DNA of 11,818 bases from Deferribacteraceae bacterium (GTDB taxonomy: Bacteria; Chrysiogenota; Deferribacteres; Deferribacterales; JAISNW01). Below are positions 5,734 to 11,818 of this stretch, piece by piece. The notes beneath the pieces were generated by a model that saw only the letters and a list, made by a program, of their open reading frames with translations, was not told the origin of the DNA and ran no database searches. The stretch spans positions 1 to 11,818 of the forward strand of contig JAITJJ010000038.1 of the NCBI GenBank assembly GCA_031278965.1. Direction: 5' to 3'. Made by a program: the position numbers and the translations under genes. Positions within the stretch are counted from its first letter, which is position 1. The number at the start of each line of letters is the position of its first letter.

Positions 5734-7626
5734 TTGAACGTTCTTGAAAAAAACCTGAACGCTTTGGGAAAACGTTATCCACAATACATAGAGGCTATAA
5801 AAAGAGTCGGCTTCACCGGACGTTATTCTGCGGTAAACACGCCGGGGAAAACCCCCAATCTGGTGGATATGGTAAACAAACAGCCGTATTACAACAGTTT
5901 GGACCCTTTAGCGGGAGCGGCAGGCGATCTTGAACGGAGGAATATCCGCCTTTCCCACCTAACAGTTTTTTTAGGTTTGGGGTTGGGCTATCATGCGATA
6001 GCCCACATCAATTCCAATCAGGGTGCAGTGGAGTGCGTTATCATCTTTGAACACGAACCGGAGGCTATAAAAACCGCTTTAAGCGTCTTAGACCTTACCC
6101 CGCTTATAAACCACCCAAAAGTAATTCTATGTTTTATCCTCCCGCCGCCCAACTTTTTCCCGATCCTATTTGCAGGGCTACAGCAGGGGAACACAAAATT
6201 TTATCTGAAAGCTATAAATATAATAGAGCTTGAACCCGCCATAGGGAAGAATATGCAGTATTATTCCGCCTGCGTTAAAGTTTTAAGAGACGGTGTTTCC
6301 GCCGCCCTAATGCACTTCGGCAACGCTCCGGATGATTCTCTGGTGGGGATAAGGAATACCTTTAGAAATATTAACACCATAATAGACTATGACGGGATCA
6401 TAAAATTAAAAGATGCGTTTAAGAATAAACCTGGTATTGTTGTCGCCACCGGTCCGTCTCTGAATAAGAATATAGACCTCCTTGCAGGGCTTGAAGATAA
6501 AGCGGTTATAGTGGCGGCGGATGCATCGCTGAAAGTTATGCTTGAGAAAGGGTATAGACCGCACCTCGTCACCTCTCTGGAACGGGGGCTTCCCACCGCC
6601 AAACTCTTTGAATTTACAACGGAAGAGAGCCTAAAAGATATTTATCTTTCAGCTTGTCCTGTGGTGGATCCCGCCACTTATGAGGCGTATCCGGGGGAAA
6701 AGATTATAGTATACAGACCTTTTGCCACCTTCAAATGGCTGGAGCTTGAAAAAGGCACCATAGATACGGGTCCGTCTTCTGGCAATATGGCGTTCTCCGT
6801 TCTGGCATACCTTGGCTGCAATCCGATAATATTAATCGGGCAAGACCTCTCCTTTGAGGAAGGCAGAACGCATGCAGACGGCACAACCTACGGCAGCAGA
6901 GTTGAATCCTATATGCAGCAGCAAAACTTGGTTCTTGTGCCGGGGAATTATATAACCCATGTTACAACCTCAAAGATATTTCAATACTTCCTACAATACT
7001 ATGAAAATCAGATAGCCCAATATTCTGGGAAGGCTATAAACGCCACCGAGGGGGGGGCAAGGATATTGGGCACAGAGCTTTTAACCTTTAAAGAGGCGAT
7101 AGAGCGGCATATCTCAAAGCCCATAAATACCCTAGCCGTAATAAAAAGGCGTGTTTCCCCAACCAAGAGCGCCAAAAGCGCTTCCATAAGGGAAAAAGTC
7201 CGCGGCATCCTTGCGGACGGTCTTGATTTTTCGCAAAAAGTCATAGATGCCCTTTCAGAAGGCGCCGAAAAAGCAAACGATATCCTCCTTACCTCCTATA
7301 AGCCCTATGCCGAAGGGGATCAGAGCAAACTTGAACCGCTTGACAATTATGAAGAAATTTTAAAAAAACCGTATACTTTTTTCGCGGACAATAAGTTTTT
7401 CCTGGTGCTCATGCACTATGTTCAGGCATACCTAATAAATAATATTACGGAGATAAACAAACTTAAGGCAGAAAACGATCCCTCCCCGGAGCTTAGTGCA
7501 AGGGTTCTGGCCATCAATATCCAGATGTTTCTGAACCTTATCAAACTTATAGAGATTTTTAAGGCGGAGCTCTCCGTTGCTCTGGAAATCCTTGACAATA
7601 GAATAAATGAAGATAATAAAATATGA
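5734..7626 (+). CDS. DUF115 / motility accessory factor (Maf)-like protein
   Basis: 630 residues. The central part, about 230-400, has the hallmarks of the MptE-like DUF115 fold, related to sialyltransferase-type Rossmann folds: V-V-A-T-G-P-S-L-N at 236-244, V-A-A-D-A-S-L-K at 260-267, the V-T-S-L-E-R segment at 279-284, S-G-N-M-A-F at 349-354, and I-G-Q-D-L-S-F then T-H-A-D-G-T-T-Y at 368-386. An N-terminal domain (1-220) and a helical C-terminal region (450-630) flank it. In Campylobacter and Aeromonas, Maf proteins of this group modify flagellin with nonulosonic acids; archaeal MptE acts on pterins. A flagellin glycosylation role is therefore the leading guess, but no flagellar gene is in the window. 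Start is TTG, 2 nt after the previous stop, with AGAGAGG (5721-5727) placed well for it. Confidence 0.82.
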   Translation: MNVLEKNLNALGKRYPQYIEAIKRVGFTGRYSAVNTPGKTPNLVDMVNKQPYYNSLDPLAGAAGDLERRNIRLSHLTVFLGLGLGYHAIAHINSNQGAVECVIIFEHEPEAIKTALSVLDLTPLINHPKVILCFILPPPNFFPILFAGLQQGNTKFYLKAINIIELEPAIGKNMQYYSACVKVLRDGVSAALMHFGNAPDDSLVGIRNTFRNINTIIDYDGIIKLKDAFKNKPGIVVATGPSLNKNIDLLAGLEDKAVIVAADASLKVMLEKGYRPHLVTSLERGLPTAKLFEFTTEESLKDIYLSACPVVDPATYEAYPGEKIIVYRPFATFKWLELEKGTIDTGPSSGNMAFSVLAYLGCNPIILIGQDLSFEEGRTHADGTTYGSRVESYMQQQNLVLVPGNYITHVTTSKIFQYFLQYYENQIAQYSGKAINATEGGARILGTELLTFKEAIERHISKPINTLAVIKRRVSPTKSAKSASIREKVRGILADGLDFSQKVIDALSEGAEKANDILLTSYKPYAEGDQSKLEPLDNYEEILKKPYTFFADNKFFLVLMHYVQAYLINNITEINKLKAENDPSPELSARVLAINIQMFLNLIKLIEIFKAELSVALEILDNRINEDNKI

Positions 7627-7638
7627 TTCGGGGTAGAT

Positions 7639-8379
7639 ATGTCAGGTCACAGTAAATGGGCGAATATTAAGCATAGGAAAGCCGCCCAAGATGCAAAAAA
7701 AGGAAAAGTTTTTACAAAAATTGCGCGAGAGCTCACGGTTGCCGCTAAAGAAGGCGGGGCGGATCCCGGCGCTAACTCAAGGCTTAGGCTTGCTCTTGAT
7801 AAGGCAAGGGCTGCCAATATGCCGCGGGATAATGTTGACAGAGCCATAAAGAAAGGGGCGGGCGGCGATGCGGATCAAAATTATGAGGACATAACCTATG
7901 AGGCTTACGGACCTGGCGGGGCGGCAATCCTCATAAAGGTTTTAACCGATAACCGCAACCGCTCTGTTACAGAGGTTCGCTCTGCCCTAACAAAGCGCGG
8001 CGGAAATATGGCGGAGGCCGGAAGCGTGAGTTGGCAGTTTGATATGAAAGGGTTGATAGAGATCCCGGTTTCCGCCGTTGACGAGGAAAAATGCCTTGAG
8101 ATAGCCCTTGAAAACGGGGCGGAAGATGTGGCTACAGACGGCGATCTCTATATCATAACCACCCTTCCGCAAGATTTTGAAGGGGTAAAGAGCGTTTTTG
8201 AAGCAAAAAATATCCCGTTAAGTTTTGCAGAAGTCACTATGAAAGCAAAAAACAGCATAGAAGTTGATGTGGCGGATGCAAAAAAGATAATCAATCTTGT
8301 GGAGGCTCTGGAAGAGTTGGATGATGTTCAGGATGTATACGGCAATTACGAGATTGACGACTCTCTTCTGGACGATTAG
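7639..8379 (+). CDS. yebC: YebC/PmpR-family protein (TACO1 homologue)
   Basis: 246 residues, full length. It begins with the nearly invariant MSGHSKWANIKHRKAAQDA and continues with K-G-K-x-F-T-K-I-A-R-E-L, G-A-D-P-x-x-N-x-R-L-R and A-x-x-A-N-M-P-R-D-N-V-D-R-A-I-K-K-G. The middle has Y-E-A-Y-G-P-G-G-A-A-I-L and T-D-N-R-N-R; the end is an acidic D-D-V-Q-D-V-Y-G-N-Y-E-I-D. Family members have been described as transcription regulators and, more recently, as translation factors helping ribosomes through difficult stretches such as proline runs. The ATG is 12 nt after the preceding stop with GGGG about 6 nt upstream. ruvC follows after 2 nt, the usual bacterial arrangement. Confidence 0.97.
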   Translation: MSGHSKWANIKHRKAAQDAKKGKVFTKIARELTVAAKEGGADPGANSRLRLALDKARAANMPRDNVDRAIKKGAGGDADQNYEDITYEAYGPGGAAILIKVLTDNRNRSVTEVRSALTKRGGNMAEAGSVSWQFDMKGLIEIPVSAVDEEKCLEIALENGAEDVATDGDLYIITTLPQDFEGVKSVFEAKNIPLSFAEVTMKAKNSIEVDVADAKKIINLVEALEELDDVQDVYGNYEIDDSLLDD

Positions 8380-8381
8380 CC

Positions 8382-8852
8382 GTGCTTTTTTTGGGGATAG
8401 ATCCCGGATTGCGCAGAACAGGGTTGGGGGTTGTTTCCTATAACGGGAAAAAACTTAAACTGGAAGGGTATAAGCTCATCACACCGTCTGTAAATTTGGA
8501 TCTGCCTAAAAGACTTAAAGAGCTTATAGACGGAGTCTGTGGATTTATCTCCCCTTATCCCCTAACTTCTGCGGCGGTTGAAAATGTCTTTCACGCCGTA
8601 AACGCCAAAAGCACCCTCCTTTTGGGGCAAACCCGGGGTGCAATAATGGCGGCTCTGATACTGTCCGGCATTGAGGTTTTTGAATATTCCGCCCTTCAGA
8701 TAAAGCAGACCGTCACAGGCTACGGAAAAGCTGAAAAGGAACAGGTAAAAAAGATGACGGAAGTTCAGCTTGGAATAAGTCTTGAAAATTTGCCGATGGA
8801 TATAAGCGACGCCTTGGCGTGCGCTATCTGTCACGCCGTATCTGTCCGCTGA
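8382..8852 (+). CDS. ruvC: Holliday junction resolvase RuvC
   Basis: 156 residues, slightly shorter than the 173 of E. coli. The nuclease cuts Holliday junctions symmetrically during recombination and repair, normally with RuvAB. All four catalytic acids are present: D7 in LGIDPG, E67 in AVENVF, and D140 and D143 in MDISDALA. H151 follows in CHA. The start is GTG, 2 nt after the yebC stop, which places D7 at exactly the family position; there is no strong ribosome binding site, so coupling to yebC is likely. It is the last gene of the plus-strand cluster. ruvA and ruvB, often next, are absent here and the following gene is on the opposite strand. Confidence 0.95.
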   Translation: MLFLGIDPGLRRTGLGVVSYNGKKLKLEGYKLITPSVNLDLPKRLKELIDGVCGFISPYPLTSAAVENVFHAVNAKSTLLLGQTRGAIMAALILSGIEVFEYSALQIKQTVTGYGKAEKEQVKKMTEVQLGISLENLPMDISDALACAICHAVSVR

Positions 8853-8894
8853 CGCGCTTTAGAAACAGTTTTTTCTTAACTCTGAACCGTTTAT

Positions 8895-9263
8895 CTATCT
8901 CTTGGCGAACCTTCTGTCTGTAAAAATACTATCCCCTGACTGCAGATATGCCGCCCCCTTGCCGCAGGAGGGAGATGTCAAAGGGCAATGTTTATCGCAA
9001 AGGGGGCACAGAGAAGCATTATCTTCACAGACCGCGGGTTGCTGCCGATTGTTTTGTGCTTTTAGGCCGGCTTGCAGGCGGCTCAAATCACTTGCAAAAT
9101 GCTTGCCCCTATCTTTATGACGGCGTTTATGCAGATGCGGGCGGCTGAAATTATGATCGCGCTTATGAAAAAGCTCGTGAAAGCGCCTGTGAAAAAGCCC
9201 ATGAAAATGCCTATGAAAATATTGGTGCATGTTACGCTGGAATCCTGCAAAAAATTCTAACAT
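8895..9263 (-). CDS. small His/Cys-rich protein, putative metal binding
   Basis: 122 residues; no family assigned with confidence. The N-terminal third carries histidines at strict four-residue spacing: H13, H17, H21, H25, H29, H33, H37, mostly as F-H-x-x, with further His at 43, 45, 49 and 55. In a helix these would form a ladder along one face. The middle is basic (R/K/Q). The C-terminal part has a cysteine cluster C86-x2-C89-x3-C93-x6-C100-G-K-G plus C79, with the C-P-L-C-D-K-H-C-P-L pattern of small metal- or cluster-binding proteins. There is no signal peptide or membrane segment. An AGGAG site 7 nt before the ATG strongly supports this strand over the opposing frames. It lies 87 nt beyond the ABC gene, so it could be co-transcribed with it, and converges with ruvC (42-nt gap). 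Metal sensing or storage is inference. Confidence 0.6.
   Translation of the reverse strand: MLEFFAGFQRNMHQYFHRHFHGLFHRRFHELFHKRDHNFSRPHLHKRRHKDRGKHFASDLSRLQAGLKAQNNRQQPAVCEDNASLCPLCDKHCPLTSPSCGKGAAYLQSGDSIFTDRRFAKR
9153..9224. repeat. 12-bp imperfect tandem repeats coding for the His ladder
   Basis: Read on the plus strand, five units in phase begin at 9165, 9177, 9189, 9201 and 9213, with the shape (a/g)tgaaa followed by six variable bases (atgaaaaagctc, gtgaaagcgcct, gtgaaaaagccc, atgaaaatgcct, atgaaaatattg). A degenerate unit precedes at 9153. On the minus strand each unit encodes F-H/F-M plus two residues, so the period equals the four-residue histidine spacing. This suggests growth by unit duplication followed by drift. 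Confidence 0.7.
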
Positions 9264-9270
9264 CTCGTAT

Positions 9271-9275
9271 CTCCT
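9271..9275 (-). promoter_or_regulatory. ribosome binding site of the His/Cys-rich gene
   Basis: AGGAG on the minus strand, 7 nt before the ATG at 9263. It is the strongest and best-spaced such site in this region and decides both strand and start for the small gene. No frame on the plus strand here has a comparable site. Confidence 0.6.
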
Positions 9276-9350
9276 GTAAATTAGGTGTTATGAATATTGA
9301 CGTAATGAATCGGCAATTATTTTATATTGCATTTATCCGTTGTTACAGAA

Positions 9351-10541
9351 TTACAGATTTATCACCTTAAATATCTTCTCCAAAGGGGTGCGACTTAAAT
9401 AGAGGTCTGCCTTCTTATTTGCGGTATACAACACCGCTCCGCCGTTTAAGGCGGCTTCATAAAAAGCGGTTTTTATCTGTTCTGCGGAGGCAGTATCAAG
9501 GCTCGCAAAAGGTTCGTCAAAAATTAAAACCTTTTTGGATAACAGGTTGGATATGAGAATTAGTATCCGTTTTTCTCCTTCGCTTAAAAATAACGGGTTC
9601 TCTTCCGCCCGTTTCTCCCAGCCAAGTTTTTCAAGCACAGGTTTTATGTATGCATTCCCCGCTATATCGGCAATCACTTCTTTTATGCTCTCTTGCCATA
9701 ACATGTTTTCAGGGAATTGCAGACATACCCCCTCTTCAGACGAATTTATCCTGCAATCAAATTCATCCCCCCAACTTTTAAGACCTATCAGGCGGCGCAG
9801 GATGCGCGTTTTGCCGGATGCGTTCTTCCCAAAAATCGCCCCAATCTCCCCAAACCTTAAAGAGAGAGAAAGCGATGGGATCGCAAGCGCTTCATCTCCC
9901 GTATCCGGTATTTTGCCGGGTTTAAACAATGAATTAGGCAAACTTTCAAGGCAAATTATGCAGTCTGCTGCTTCATCAAAACAGTTGCTGTGAGTGGCAA
10001 TGATTACAGATTTCTCCCTTGATGCATCAACGATATATTTTAAAATGTTATCCTGTTCTTCATCGTCCAGCATATCAAGGGGTTCGTCCAAAAGAAGGAG
10101 CTCATAGCGGGATTTCAGAGCCATTAAGACAGAAAGTTTTTTTAGCTCTCCTCCCGAAAAGTGTCTTAGCGGCCTGTTGTCATACCCTTTGAAAAAATCC
10201 GGATCTATCCCCGCAAAAGCCGCTTCGTCCTCAATATTTCCGGCGACAAAGTTAAACTCCGGCTGGCTGTGAACAAAATAGCCATCTTCTAACAACTCTC
10301 CCCCTTTTAAAGGATCATCGGAAGTTAGATTAAGTTCCCCATCTGTCTTATAAACCCCTGCCAAAGCCTTCAACAGCAGAGTTTTGCCGGAGCCTATACG
10401 CCCTTTAACCAACAGGATATTCTCAAACTCCGCTGAAAAATCTCTTATTGGAAAGCCGTTTATTGAGAGGTTGCTCGCATTTAGTTTATATATTTTCTCA
10501 ATTCCTCCAATACCCTGTTTACGCTGATATCTGCAAGACAT
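9351..10541 (-). CDS. tandem ABC ATPase (two fused ECF-type nucleotide-binding domains)
   Basis: 396 residues with two ATPase domains in one chain. Domain 1: Walker A GRIGSGKT 47-54, Q-loop H-S-Q-P-E at 91-95 as in cobalt/ECF-type ATPases, signature FSGGE 128-132, Walker B ending D152-E153, switch His184 (A-T-H-S). Domain 2: Walker A GKNASGKT 238-245, Q275-F-P-E, signature altered to LSEGE 319-323, Walker B D342-E343, and Asn375 where the switch His is expected. Site competence is therefore asymmetric. No membrane segments, and no EcfT or substrate-binding S subunit in the window. The ATG at 10541 lies inside the upstream GT9 gene (61-nt overlap) with only a weak site. A GGAGG near that gene's end could drive a later non-standard start, since the fold begins around residue 17. 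Cytoplasmic face of an ECF/cobalt-type importer is the best guess. Confidence 0.82.
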   Translation of the reverse strand: MSCRYQRKQGIGGIEKIYKLNASNLSINGFPIRDFSAEFENILLVKGRIGSGKTLLLKALAGVYKTDGELNLTSDDPLKGGELLEDGYFVHSQPEFNFVAGNIEDEAAFAGIDPDFFKGYDNRPLRHFSGGELKKLSVLMALKSRYELLLLDEPLDMLDDEEQDNILKYIVDASREKSVIIATHSNCFDEAADCIICLESLPNSLFKPGKIPDTGDEALAIPSLSLSLRFGEIGAIFGKNASGKTRILRRLIGLKSWGDEFDCRINSSEEGVCLQFPENMLWQESIKEVIADIAGNAYIKPVLEKLGWEKRAEENPLFLSEGEKRILILISNLLSKKVLIFDEPFASLDTASAEQIKTAFYEAALNGGAVLYTANKKADLYLSRTPLEKIFKVINL

Positions 10542-11482
10542 GAGGGTTCTTCAAAGGTATCTTCGTATTTTTTCCGCTTTGCGGCACAGGAGAAGGCAAA
10601 ATATTTCCCGTCATAGCAGGGGTAACACGGAATATCGGGATAAACTGCGGTAAAATTCCCGTTTTGGGGAAGACAATCCCTATGCCAAGTGGGTCCGAAG
10701 AGGGCTACCAACGGAGTTTTTACAAGCACCGCAAGGTGCATAGGTCCGGAATCATGCGAAACCAGAGCGGAACTCTCCGAAATAAGAGCCAAGAGAGAAT
10801 TTATGGATGTCTTCCCCACCGCACTTGCAACATTTAACCCCGCAAAATATCTTTCCACCCACTTGTCAGATGCGCCGCCTATAAGGGTCACTCTGTGGCC
10901 ATCAGAAAGAAGGCGTTCTGCCAGGCTTCGGTATTTATCCACAGACCAGCGCCTTAGTCCGTCAAACGGCGCTTCATAGTAAGCCCCTCCGGGAAATAAG
11001 AGCACCGAGCGGGGGTAGGCGGTTGTGCCGAATTTTATCTTGGGAAATTGGGGCGGGAGATTGTTTTTACAATCAGAACCATCCGCCAGCCGGGCGTAAT
11101 CCGTTCCCCTATAGCGGCCGGGGATGCTACCGCTGCGTCCGGAATACAGACGGAACCTTTTTGCGCTGATTAATATGGGGAGGATTTTATAACGCTTCCC
11201 ATTATGAGCTATAAGGCATAAATCATAACGGGAAAAAGAAAGCCTGAACCAACAAAATAAAGTGAATATGATCTTATGAAAGATTGTTCCGCTGACAAGC
11301 CGGCGGGAAACAGTAATAATGTTATCCACTTCGGGAAAATTTTCTACCAACTCCTTTAAATCATCCCCGCAGAGCCATGTGATTCGGGAATCTGGGTATA
11401 ATTGCTTTAACGGGATAAGGACGCTGCTTGCAAGGGCAATATCACCCATGGCTCCAATCTTAATTATCAGAATCTTTTTCAT
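10481..11482 (-). CDS. glycosyltransferase family 9 (heptosyltransferase-like)
   Basis: 333 residues, usual for GT9. It starts with the classic IIKIGAMGDIALASS (6-20) of the N-terminal Rossmann domain. The donor-binding domain has P-G-G-A-Y-Y-E at 164-170, R-R-W-S-V-D-K-Y at 177-184, S-H-D-S-G-P-M-H-L at 242-250 and F-G-P-T at 262-265. Near the end, cysteines C286-Y-P-C289, C299 and C315 match the C-x2-C-x9-C...C pattern seen in many GT9 proteins. The family transfers ADP-heptose or similar sugars to the lipopolysaccharide core on the inner face of the cytoplasmic membrane; the acceptor cannot be told from sequence. No other LPS genes are present. The ATG is supported by the conserved start, with only a weak AGAG site in front. 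The downstream ABC gene overlaps its end. Confidence 0.9.
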   Translation of the reverse strand: MKKILIIKIGAMGDIALASSVLIPLKQLYPDSRITWLCGDDLKELVENFPEVDNIITVSRRLVSGTIFHKIIFTLFCWFRLSFSRYDLCLIAHNGKRYKILPILISAKRFRLYSGRSGSIPGRYRGTDYARLADGSDCKNNLPPQFPKIKFGTTAYPRSVLLFPGGAYYEAPFDGLRRWSVDKYRSLAERLLSDGHRVTLIGGASDKWVERYFAGLNVASAVGKTSINSLLALISESSALVSHDSGPMHLAVLVKTPLVALFGPTWHRDCLPQNGNFTAVYPDIPCYPCYDGKYFAFSCAAKRKKYEDTFEEPSCLADISVNRVLEELRKYIN

Positions 11483-11492
11483 CTCTAGTTAG

Positions 11493-11504
11493 ATGTAATT
11501 ACAT
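11493..11504. promoter_or_regulatory. 12-bp perfect palindrome just upstream of the GT9 gene
   Basis: ATGTAATTACAT is self-complementary and lies 10 nt upstream of the GT9 ATG (11482), where a bound repressor would block transcription or initiation. A TTGCAT is found further upstream, but its spacing to TGTAAT (14 nt) is too short for a normal promoter. Confidence 0.3.
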
Positions 11505-11756
11505 TTTTCTTCAGAAAATGCAATCGGAAAGTGGGACGCTGCGCTACCGCATTAAACACTCCGAGCATGAGCCGGCTGCACTTTTATCCGTAAAAACCTA
11601 CGGTTTTACTTTTGTAGCCTGGAAAGGCAAAAAGCCTCTGGCATCAAGGATTAACGAGTGTTTTTGAGTGAATAAAGCTACGCACAGTTTTTTGCCGCGC
11701 CTAACCTTCTTCAACGCACGGTAAGTTGTAAGAAATGAAGTCCTCTTCCGCCAGTG
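11505..11756. other. intergenic stretch without recognised genes
   Basis: About 250 bases with no convincing coding frame on either strand and no ribosome binding site leading into one. The only structure seen is a small hairpin at 11590-11609 and an AGGC/GCCT stem around 11625-11637. A possible transposon end lies at 11723-11742 next to the IS30-like frame. Confidence 0.4.
11590..11613 (+). terminator. weak terminator-like hairpin
   Basis: GTAAAAACC (11590-11598) pairs with GGTTTTAC (11602-11609) around a 3-nt loop with one bulged A, followed by TTTT (11610-11613). The stem is AT-rich and the T run short. No plus-strand gene ends immediately before it in this window, so a terminator role is uncertain. 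Confidence 0.25.
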
Positions 11757-11818
11757 TCAAACGATTCGGATTGTTCGGATTTCATTAGCGGTTTTGTATC
11801 CGAATATTCGGCGGGGAT
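11757..11818 (-). CDS. possible C-terminus of an IS30-type transposase, partial at right edge
   Basis: From the right edge a minus-strand frame reads about 19 residues, R-R-I-F-G-Y-K-T-A-N-E-I-R-T and a short tail, then TGA at 11759-11757. The pattern R-x-x-L/F-G-Y-K/R-T-P/A-x-E is characteristic of the end of IS30-family transposases. About 15-35 bp beyond the stop, 11723-11742 (agttgtaagaaatgaagtcc, read plus) could be the element's terminal repeat, but I could not compare it to anything. The short length makes this tentative, and another frame over the same bases also stays open for 35 codons. Confidence 0.3.
   Translation of the reverse strand, partial: PRRIFGYKTANEIRTIRIV

Noticed and set aside
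8853..8894. Intrinsic terminator between the converging ruvC and His/Cys-rich genes
   Set aside because: Only a 5-pair A/T stem around a run of T's is visible, too weak to call.
9153..9224. Possible CRISPR-like array
   Set aside because: Units are 12 bp without spacers and in coding phase; no cas genes are present.
8902..9260. Plus-strand frames opposite the His/Cys-rich gene, including one with repeated M-K-x-P
   Set aside because: Their repetitiveness is the complement of the 12-bp repeats, and none has a ribosome binding site, while the minus-strand gene has AGGAG at ideal spacing.
11521..11570. Minus-strand segment with ctcggagtg...ggtagcgcagcg, faintly like 5S rRNA
   Set aside because: The flanking conserved blocks, spacing and 3' end do not follow; the match is too short to separate from chance.
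11765..11811. Direct repeats ttcggat (11765, 11774), an inverted copy at 11798 and the palindrome ccgaatattcgg (11800-11811)
   Set aside because: They fall within the putative IS30-type coding end and at the window edge; no gene start lies nearby, so an operator call is not supported.

Overview
The window looks like chromosomal DNA of a Gram-negative bacterium of moderate GC content (judged by eye, not computed). The Gram-negative reading rests on a heptosyltransferase-type GT9 enzyme, a signal-peptide-bearing M16 peptidase homologue and bacterial RuvC/YebC. A DUF115 (motility accessory factor-like) protein hints at a flagellate. I could not identify the phylum from the sequence alone.

Left edge (1-1158): the 5' part of an IS1634-family transposase runs leftward off the window, with its own good sigma70-type promoter. 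To its right is a gene-free stretch. It holds a possible outward-facing promoter, a degenerate piece of a 5S rRNA gene on the minus strand, a GC-rich hairpin, a 16-bp perfect palindrome and a TATAAT box in front of the next gene.

Centre (1159-8852): seven plus-strand genes are packed head to tail with gaps of 12 nt or less and two 4-nt stop/start overlaps, which reads as one operon. The order is: a receiver-domain protein with a very long acidic linker and a PopZ-like helical tail; purM; purN; an M16 peptidase homologue whose zinc site is degenerate; a DUF115 protein; yebC; ruvC. purM and purN carry out two steps of IMP synthesis. YebC and RuvC form the familiar yebC-ruvC pair, but ruvA and ruvB do not follow.

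Right part (8853-11818), all minus strand: a GT9 glycosyltransferase gene overlaps by 61 nt the gene for a protein with two fused ABC ATPase domains of ECF-transporter type. Then comes a small His/Cys-rich protein with a strong ribosome binding site. Its N-terminus carries histidines every fourth residue, encoded by 12-bp imperfect tandem repeats. The last 300 bases hold little except a palindrome just upstream of the GT9 gene, a small hairpin, and at the extreme edge a short frame resembling the C-terminus of an IS30-type transposase. The block is therefore probably bracketed by insertion-sequence material.

The best candidates for something new are the receiver/linker/PopZ-like protein heading a purine operon, the His-ladder/Cys-cluster small protein, and the orphan tandem ATPase coupled to a GT9 enzyme.
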